From positions 70,709-109,989 of the forward strand of contig MU619255.1 of NCBI GenBank assembly GCA_025201805.1: DNA of 39,281 bases, read 5' to 3'. The stretch's first letter is position 1. Each line of letters starts with the position of its first letter. The DNA is from Parasitella parasitica (taxonomy: Eukaryota; Mucoromycota; Mucoromycetes; Mucorales; Mucoraceae). Position numbers and translations under genes: made by a program. The notes beneath the pieces were generated by a model that worked only from the letters and a program-made list of their open reading frames with translations, ran no database searches and was not told the DNA's origin. Of this stretch, positions 32,369 to 39,281 are shown piece after piece.

Positions 32369-33173
32369 AATCTCAAAAGAAAAATGAATAACGCAAAAGT
32401 ATCTTGATAGTCAAAAATTTGTAATATAGTCATACCTCTTCATTATTGAAGCAAAATAGCTCAATGTGGTTTTTTTTTTAAAAAAAAAAACAATGTTCTA
32501 AAATAATACGAAATAAAAATTAGTATGATGCATATGTTATGAGCTGAAAGCATCATATGCTCGTATTTGTGAGATTGTTCTTCTCGAGCCATCCAAGCGT
32601 ATTCATTTTTATTGATTTGACACAATGTAATTGACATTGCTATAAAAACCCTTAATTTTAAGACTTTATACACATGAAAACTAGGTATTGACTCCAACGG
32701 TATGAAGTGTTCGTTCAATGTGTAGACACTTTGTAAACTTCAACAACAGAAACTCAAGGAAGTTCTATTGTGAATAGATGTATTCTTGTTTATCCAGACC
32801 CGTTTCTAAGCCGGTGGTGCAATGCTCATTAATACATATATATGCATATGCAGGGTTTTCTATGAAAGGTTATAAAAAAAGAGCTTTTAAATGCATAAAG
32901 TGATAACCAAAAATGTTTTGTAGATAATGTTGAGACTATAAAAGCCTCCTTTCTTTTGTAGATGCGTACATATTTAAATGCACTTGGCGTGAAATAACCA
33001 ATAATGCCTCAACTATATATAATGTTATTAAACGTTGTACCGTCCCCTGATTACACTGCTTTTATTTTGTATTTGCAAAAAAAAAAAAAAAAAGAAAAAT
33101 AGAGAGAAAGAGAACGGGAAAGTGCTATTTTATACATATATACAACTGATTAGATACGATATGAAAGGGGTAT
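32369..33173. other. Convergent 3' spacer
   Basis: This spacer lies between two convergent genes and contains a 17-nt A run (33077-33093) and several TATAAA-like stretches. No coding region, RNA gene or repeat is convincing; the 32461-32718 minus frame lacks support. Confidence 0.5.
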
Positions 33174-35311
33174 TTATATGTAAAAGATTTCAGTAAGGTC
33201 TGCTGCAGAATCATGATTAGATTGTTCCTTCTTATTGATAATTAAATCATAAAAGCAGCCATCGCATACTCGGTGCCATTTTTCTACAGAATCCGTGGAT
33301 GCAAACAGAGGCAGTCGATTTAGACTATGTCTTTGACAAACAATGATACCACATCTATACAATCATAAGTTTATATGTGTTATTAGAAAAGACCTAGACG
33401 TTGAACACACACGAACCTTCTGCAATGATGCCTTCGTTTGAAGAAATGAAATCGCGTGCTACATGGCGTATGAGCAGTTTTAAATTGGCACTGCGTTGCT
33501 TGATGATCAGGTATCCATTGCGATTGGGGTATTAATTTGAATCGTGTATTGCGGTCGTGCCTACTGATATGAAGCATGTAATGATGTCTATGAAATCGGA
33601 GATGCTCAATGGATAAAGAATATGTAAATGACTGCAAGCAGCAACAGCAACCGTTAGCACATTAGAATACACCCAGTGTCGCTCAATTTACCTTTTGTTG
33701 CCTATACATTTCGGAAGAGCCAGATGATAAAGGAGAGGGGGGGATTCTTGGTGAGGGTGCTGATGTTGATAAAATAACATCAGCAGGTGCAGTCGCAATA
33801 GTTCCTGATCCAGCAATTATCAACTCGATGCCATTTAATGGGCTTTCAAACGAATGTATCACGTGTCCAGTTCCCACTCCTCCTCCAACCCATAATCCTA
33901 CTTCCCAACGCAGCATACTAACAAAGTCTTCCATTGAGCTGATTTGAACAATATCGCCAATAGGTCGGTTGAAATCCCACTGCTGTTGTCGCGGTCGCTG
34001 ATATCGATTTGAGGTACTCGCACTACTGCTGTAATTATCATTGGCCTTTCTCCTGTTTCTCGATGGCTGGCCCTGTTCTGAACTTTGCCAGCGATAAACA
34101 GTAGATACTGTCGTTGCTGTAGTGGAAGTAGTTGATGTGGTAGCAGATAGAGTCATGCATCTACTATTTTTGCTGCTGTTTGACGTTTTTCTATCTTTAG
34201 CAGTAACATGCAAATCTCTATCAAGTTCCACAAGATGATCCATCAAATATTGCTGCTGCTGTGCAACCTGCTCACATTCGTCTAATCTGCGTTGGTATAG
34301 CTTTTCTCTTTCTTCGTACTCCTCCAGCATGGTCTTCTGCAATAAGACGAGCTCTCTTACTTTACCTTCTGTTCTCAAGAGCTCCGTTGATATTGATTCC
34401 AAGTTTTCAGAGTAGGTGATCAGCCTAGACATCAGACTCAAAAATTCTTCATGCCATTTTTGTTCGTCCTCTAAATTATGCACGACGTCTTGCTGCTCTT
34501 CCATAGCTCGAGATTGCACAAGCGAATTTGTTGTTGGACATAGTATGCTAAGGGGTGATAAAGGCCGAGTGCTGGCATTATCTAATTGATCTACGCTACA
34601 TGTATGGATGGAAAACGGTATTGGCGAAAGTAATGGCTCTTGCTCCAATTCGTCTACATGATATCGCTGCATAGCCCTAGTGATGCCAGTAACTTTTGCT
34701 CGTACAATATCGAATTCATCAATGTGAGGATCAAATTGTTTCTGATGATTGACGTTTTTCGTCATTTGAGCAGGAAAGTCAATGAAACAATCATTGTCAT
34801 GAAATGAGCTTGTCGCTGTTACTGTTGTTGTGCTAGTTGCTGTAATAGCTGCTTTGTTAACTAGAATGAACATTTTAATTAAATACACATATGTAAAATA
34901 AATAAATAAAAAAAAAAGGGAAAGGAAAGAAGAAGAAGAAAAAAAACACCCAAATTATAGGGGATCATCAACTTACAGTAATAATTTAATGAAAAATTAT
35001 AAAGAAAAGGAGATGGATGTCTCTGATGGCTGTTTTGGTTGTTGTAGTTGTAACTGTTTAGCTTATTGGTAGGGGCGTAAAAGCAACTCTTGTCATCCGC
35101 TGCAGTGACGTTAACTTGCATATGATGAGAAGAGAGAGGAGGACGAGTGTCATCATCGCCATTATGCTGTGCATCTAATGGCCATCCTATCGAGCCCTAT
35201 GGGTTTGGTCAGTTGAAACGTCGAATCAAACATATCAGGTAAACCAACATTTGTGAGTGTATTAGTTATATGTAAACCGTCTTCTGACATTTGATCTAAT
35301 AGATTTGCCAT
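33174..35311 (-). CDS. FYVE zinc-finger protein with central coiled coil
   Basis: Five phase-consistent exons: 35249-35311, 34977-35196, 33692-34860, 33417-33631 and 33174-33354; 615 residues. The N-terminal part is low-complexity Asn/Thr/Ser. Residues about 220-305 form a charged helix (EEQQDVVHNLEDEQKWHEEF, YEEREKLYQRRLDECEQ), likely a coiled coil. The C-terminal FYVE finger begins WIPD at 523, has the basic ligand loop KRRHHCRRCG (549-558) and ends RVCDGC. FYVE domains bind PI3P on endosomes and vacuoles. Two departures are seen: the first two zinc ligands are spaced C-x8-C (532/541) instead of C-x2-C, and the sixth ligand position is His565 (CQRHS). The C-terminal placement recalls Pib2-like fungal proteins, but that identity is not claimed. 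The first exon is the least certain. Confidence 0.8.
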
Positions 35312-35374
35312 AGGTTTTCCAAGAACTTCTCTTTTCTAGATAGCATTGAATATATAAACAATCGATAAAAAGAG

Positions 35375-35404
<30 letters not shown>
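35375..35404. repeat. 30-nt homopolymeric A tract
   Basis: An uninterrupted run of 30 A lies about 64 nt upstream of the FYVE gene start (T30 on its coding strand). It probably acts as a nucleosome-excluding poly(dA:dT) promoter element; exact length is prone to sequencing error. Confidence 0.8.
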
Positions 35405-35406
<2 letters not shown>

Positions 35407-37792
35407 ATGGGAGGCAGTGGTACCACAAGCCATCAAAAAGACTTGATCGAGAAACACGAACTAAATCCTTAGAATCAAGGCACAGCAATGATATCCATAA
35501 AAGGTTATCTGCCTGCATTTTTGTAAATTAAAGGTTTCTCAATGAAGAAGATGAATTTTCTCCACCAAATGTTTATCAAGATAAAGCTACTATTTTGCTA
35601 TTGGGTTATTTTCCAGGTTATACCGGGACAGCTGGCTACCACCAAATATTGTAAATTAATGAAATACGACTATATCAATTCAATTTGGCGAAACCTAATT
35701 AGTCTTTGAAACTGAAAACTTGCATCCTGTAAAATCCAAAGCAACAACCTTAGCAGTAACCTTAGCAGTTAGGATGTAACGGCGACGACCACCAGGTCTG
35801 TCTGCGTTTACTACTACCTACACAATGCCAAGCTATAACTTTTGACATCTGTTTAATAATCAAGAAAATTATTAATGAATTATACTGCACAAGGTATCCA
35901 AAAGAAGATAACTTTGGGATATCTAATGATTACAACATGGCAAATTACTTGGTTTGTATACAAATGACCATCAATACAATGGTTTTCATGTCACTCTAAA
36001 AGTAAAAAGAACGGGCCCTTTGAAGCATTTTCGTCAATATCTTGAATAATTATTAAACAAATTTATACTACTAATTAATAAAATTTTGCAAGTAATTAAA
36101 AATTAGTTACATAGTAGAGCAGTTTTAAGCTTTTCATCAAAAAAAGATATCATGTGAATAAAGTCGTGTTTTTCGACTTTGTTTTGCATAAAAGGAATAC
36201 CTAAAATGACAATTGTCTCTGAAACTTGGGGTATGCGTGATTATTTTCGACAAACACGCCTATGGCAAGAAAACTCATTTTTGAGGTCAAAATTTAGAGA
36301 GTTATAAGATCCGTTTTTCCTTGCATACCTCATACAGCTATTAAAGATACTTTTTAAATACAAAAATGAACCTGTATATCCCATGAAAATTCGGCGAAAC
36401 TTGGTCGCAAGCCATTTTTTTGGTGCAAATCCACAGATTTCACCTATGAGTCTTTGGAATCATATAGTGCGGTTCTCAATACGGGAATCGCCCTAAAACT
36501 CAATAAATTATGGTCAAATTATAGAATATGCTTATTTTGATTTCAAAGGATTGTATCCTTCCATTGTGATATAAAGGGTGTGTACATTGGGATTTTTCAG
36601 TAGATACGTCAAAATGCTTGGTAGTTTCTGGTTGGAATCAACCAAGCAGTAATAATAGCACATGCTCCATGCCAAATTCAACGATTGCGTATTGAAAGCT
36701 TTGTTGCCAAAAGGTGGTATACGCAGGCTCAATAATATCAAATCGCTCTTCAGGCTTGCAGTCAAGTTTTGCATTTTTAAACTCTTCTACAACTTATTGG
36801 AGCTGGGTATCATAACTAGCGCGTGCCTGAAATATGCAGAATTCCGCGTTCCTAGATCCTATATCATAATAAAGCAAAGGTAAGAATCTCGAGCTGTTTT
36901 GCTTCCAAAAAGCATCTTATTCAAACTTTGACAAACAAAAAAAAAAAACATTCTAAATGTATACAATAGTTCTGAAACGGTTTGACGACGACACCTTTTA
37001 TATGGCCAATTTGTTTTGAGCCGACATCACATATATTGCCAACGCAAAGAGGAAGAAAAAAGCCAAGAGAAATCTCGGTCATGTTTCCACCGAACAGAAT
37101 GTTAAATAAACAAACACTGCATCGATAAACAATGAAAAGAGCATCATGCACAAGGCTCAAACTGAAAAGAAACTGTTGTCTATGTGTGGCAGCACGCGTG
37201 CATCATTTGGGAAGCGTTTTTCGGCTGCTTAGAAAAGCTCAATCGTAACGTGAGCAAAACGCAAATTGTTGCTCTATTGATTCAAAATAAAGCTGACTGC
37301 TTGGGCTTAGAATGCATAACTTTGTCAGATCGCGATGAACATACATAGTCTTGCCGATTTAGACGCACACGCTATGTATGTTATTTCATCTACAAGAGCG
37401 ATATAACCTTACATATAAATAATGTGTTTATATGACAGATGTATTATGGCCAATTCGCAGGCAAGAAAACTGGCAAATCGGTTCCAGTTTGCTGGTTATA
37501 TATAGATATCGTTTCTTTAGGAAGATCTTGTGAGCTATAATGTAACTGTAATGATGTAAAACGTCAGTAATTTGTTCATGCCTTTTGTCATCAAACTGGC
37601 ACAAACATCGTATATACAATGTGCTGCATCTTTGTACTAAACAAGGAGGAGCATACATGTGCTGCAAATTGTGTGGATATCGGATATCACTGCATAAACA
37701 TATAGCTTATATAAAATAGCGAAAGTTTATTATATTATTAAAATTACAATCAAGATTTTTACATGTAAAATAGAGTACAAAAAGTCTTTCAG
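35405..37792. other. Gene-poor AT-rich region with one orphan exon
   Basis: This 2.4 kb region holds no complete gene. It includes the orphan exon at 35695-35817, a small perfect hairpin (AAAGTCG/CGACTTT, 36160-36166 and 36174-36180), and AT-rich sequence resembling the degenerate noncoding DNA between the kelch genes in style, though not by alignment. Frames at 36532-36774, 36921-37160 and 37428-37667 are short and unsupported. Confidence 0.45.
35695..35817 (-). pseudogene. Orphan terminal exon
   Basis: After an acceptor GTGTAG, 40 codons read VVVNADRPGGRRRYILTAK followed by VTAKVVALDFTGCKFSVSKTN and a TAG stop. The sequence is strand-like and coding in character, with no low-complexity bias. 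No partner exon or start codon could be found upstream (higher coordinates). It may be the last exon of a degraded gene or of a gene whose other exons I could not resolve. The family is not recognised. Confidence 0.35.
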
Positions 37793-38788
37793 TTATGTAA
37801 CAGTTTTAGGCAATGATGACGATGGCGACACCGCTGCAGTAATGCCTTTTATGTAAGATTGTACAGCCACTGCTACACTCACATCGGCATAGGATTTGTA
37901 CACTTTCTTCATAACGGTTTTAACCGATGATATCACGTCCACATTAGCGCTTATTTGGATTTTTAGGACACCAGGAATATCCACCTCCAAATCTTTTATC
38001 TGTGCTTTAAGCTGTTTATCGACACACGACTTGAGGGTCTTTTGAATAGTGGGCAGTTTCACCTGAAGTTCAGATCTTGCAATCGTCTCTGCCTTGACCA
38101 AGACTTTTGAGAGTTGCGTTGTACTGAGTACTTTTTGCTTTTTATTTGCAGGAGCTTTGAGTAACTGATCGATGGCGGGAGTGACGGATTCGGTCAGACT
38201 CTCTTCAATCTCTTTCTCGACGACTTTAGTCATTTGAGCTATGGTCATATACAGCTTGTGTAAGTTTCACATTGTCATATGGGCATGTTACATATCCTTA
38301 CTTTTCAATCCATCGACGGCGGCTGTTTGTATAGCTTCGATTTGAGCGTTCCCTACTTGAACTGCGCCTCCCATTATACTGGTTTTAATAGTGATGCTTG
38401 CTTTTACTTTTTGAAAGATCTACATCATGCACCATTAGCACTCTTTTGTTAATGACATGACCTAGCTTATACCACTTACCGACGCGGAGATCTTTGTTGT
38501 AATCTGCGTGTGGACGCGAGCCTTTATCTGAGCAACGATCATGGTGGCTAGCTCTGGAGTGACAGGCACGCTCTGCTTTGAAGCTCGTTTCATTAGCACG
38601 CTGACTAAATGGCGGTAGATGGCGTCTCTATCATAGTCGGCTGGGAGTATGTCATAGACTGTCTCGGACGTGGTGGAGATGGTGGTTGATTTGTAGATAC
38701 CATCGGCGTCATTTGCCAAGACAGATACTAGATGAATGATACAGCAGCACAAGAGGACAATTACAAGCTTAATGTGTTTAATATACAT
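37793..38788 (-). CDS. Secreted helical protein, three exons
   Basis: Exons 38480-38788, 38302-38419 and 37793-38238 join in phases 0 and 1, giving 290 residues. A clear signal peptide (KLVIVLLCCCIIHLVSVLA) follows a short basic start. The mature protein is rich in Lys/Val/Ile/Thr with long amphipathic helices, for example ELATMIVAQIKARVHTQITT, SITIKTSIMGGAVQVGNAQI and VVEKEIEESLTESVTPAIDQ. Only one mature cysteine is evident, so it is not a disulfide-rich effector. The C-terminus is Ser/Pro-rich. A TATATAAA on the minus strand (38839-38846) lies about 51-58 nt upstream of the ATG. I do not recognise the family. It could be an extracellular or cell-wall protein, and lipid binding by the amphipathic helices is speculation. 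Confidence 0.7.
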
Positions 38789-39281
38789 ATTTCAGGATTC
38801 TATACAAGATTAGTTCTATAAACCATAGAAACTATTGCTTTATATACGCTTGTCAAATCCATCCAGGAGTACACCATTGTATTTATCGTTATTGTTTTAT
38901 TTTTAAACAATATATTAGATTGACATGAAGACAGAAAATCTAATGGTAAAACGTTTGTGTACAGTTACAATTCCACAAATTCAAATATATAAAAGGAAAG
39001 AATGGATTATCATGCCATGTGTTTTCATTGCCCTTTGCCACTAATATCAACTCCTTTGCACTGTACGTCTCGTTTATTGCTTCTTTAATATTGGCCTTGT
39101 GTAATCAACCATGATTCTTTCCGTGAATCAACTCCTTCCAAGCCTTTTCTTGCCTCCCCCTGTAATTCCCCTCGCCCTCCTTTCCTCTCCTTAACACTTT
39201 CGCTCACTGTTTCCCCCCCCCCCTTTGGATGCCCTAAAAAAAAGAACAGTGTAACATGATAATAAAAAGAGTGTACGAGGA
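38789..39281. other. Promoter of the secreted-protein gene and right edge
   Basis: The first 60 nt hold the minus-strand TATA box. The rest has a TATAAAAGG at about 38988 on the plus strand followed by pyrimidine-rich DNA (39140-39225, CCTCCCCC and a C run). This resembles a fungal core promoter reading rightward, but no coding start is visible before the window ends. Confidence 0.4.
38839..38846 (-). promoter_or_regulatory. TATA box of the secreted-protein gene
   Basis: TATATAAA on the minus strand lies about 51-58 nt before the predicted ATG at 38788. Confidence 0.55.

Noticed and set aside
36160-36180. Perfect 7-bp hairpin as a terminator or RNA element
   Set aside because: No gene ends nearby and such short hairpins are expected by chance in AT-rich DNA.
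1-39281. tRNA, rRNA, CRISPR arrays and intact transposons with terminal repeats
   Set aside because: No B-box-like tRNA signal, spacer-repeat periodicity or paired terminal inverted repeats were noticed on either strand by eye.

Overview
The window is nuclear DNA of a filamentous fungus, most likely an early-diverging Mucoromycota (zygomycete) species. This is inferred, not proven. The support is AT-rich spacers, many 45-70 nt GT-AG introns with CTAAC/CTGAC-like branch points, mitochondrial type II fatty-acid genes, an animal-like ARL8 and GPATCH8-type protein, an ASXH (Asx homology) protein, and a membrane-anchored protoglobin. Exon borders below come from splice consensus plus reading-phase agreement; no transcript evidence was available.

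Layout. 1-2,476 (minus strand): 5' end of an ARL8 small GTPase (runs off the left edge), mitochondrial acyl carrier protein, and a G-patch/zinc-finger protein. 4,132-4,785 (+): an unknown basic protein. 6,496-9,332 (+): a multi-exon hAT-transposase-derived gene whose expected catalytic Asp is Asn, probably domesticated. 9,596-10,386 (+): FabG/OAR1-type ketoacyl-ACP reductase. 10,519-14,979 (+): a seven-exon Drs2-type P4-ATPase flippase. 15,245-16,041 (+): a tail-anchored protoglobin. 16,174-17,031 (-): a decayed or unresolved gene.

17,330-27,540 is the most distinctive part. Three tandem paralogs encode secreted six-kelch-motif beta-propellers with one membrane span and a conserved cytoplasmic tail. 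All three have nine exons with equivalent intron phases, the same promoter blocks and the same poly(A) context. Between paralogs 1 and 2 lie two diverged direct copies of a noncoding repeat of about 1.1 kb.

27,643-28,378 (-): an unknown protein. 28,851-32,368 (+): a 1,127-residue nuclear-type protein with a long Lys/Ala/Pro repeat region, a C-terminal ASXH/DEUBAD-like domain and an RGG tail. 33,174-35,311 (-): a coiled-coil FYVE-finger protein. 35,695-35,817 (-): an orphan terminal exon. 37,793-38,788 (-): a secreted helical protein. The rest is gene-poor AT-rich DNA.

Functional links: ACP and ketoacyl-ACP reductase belong to the same mitochondrial FAS II pathway. ARL8, the P4-ATPase (with NPFxD-like endocytic motifs) and the FYVE protein are all endomembrane-traffic proteins. 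The three kelch proteins look like a co-regulated cell-surface receptor or adhesin family of unknown ligand. No tRNA, rRNA, CRISPR array or intact transposon was seen.
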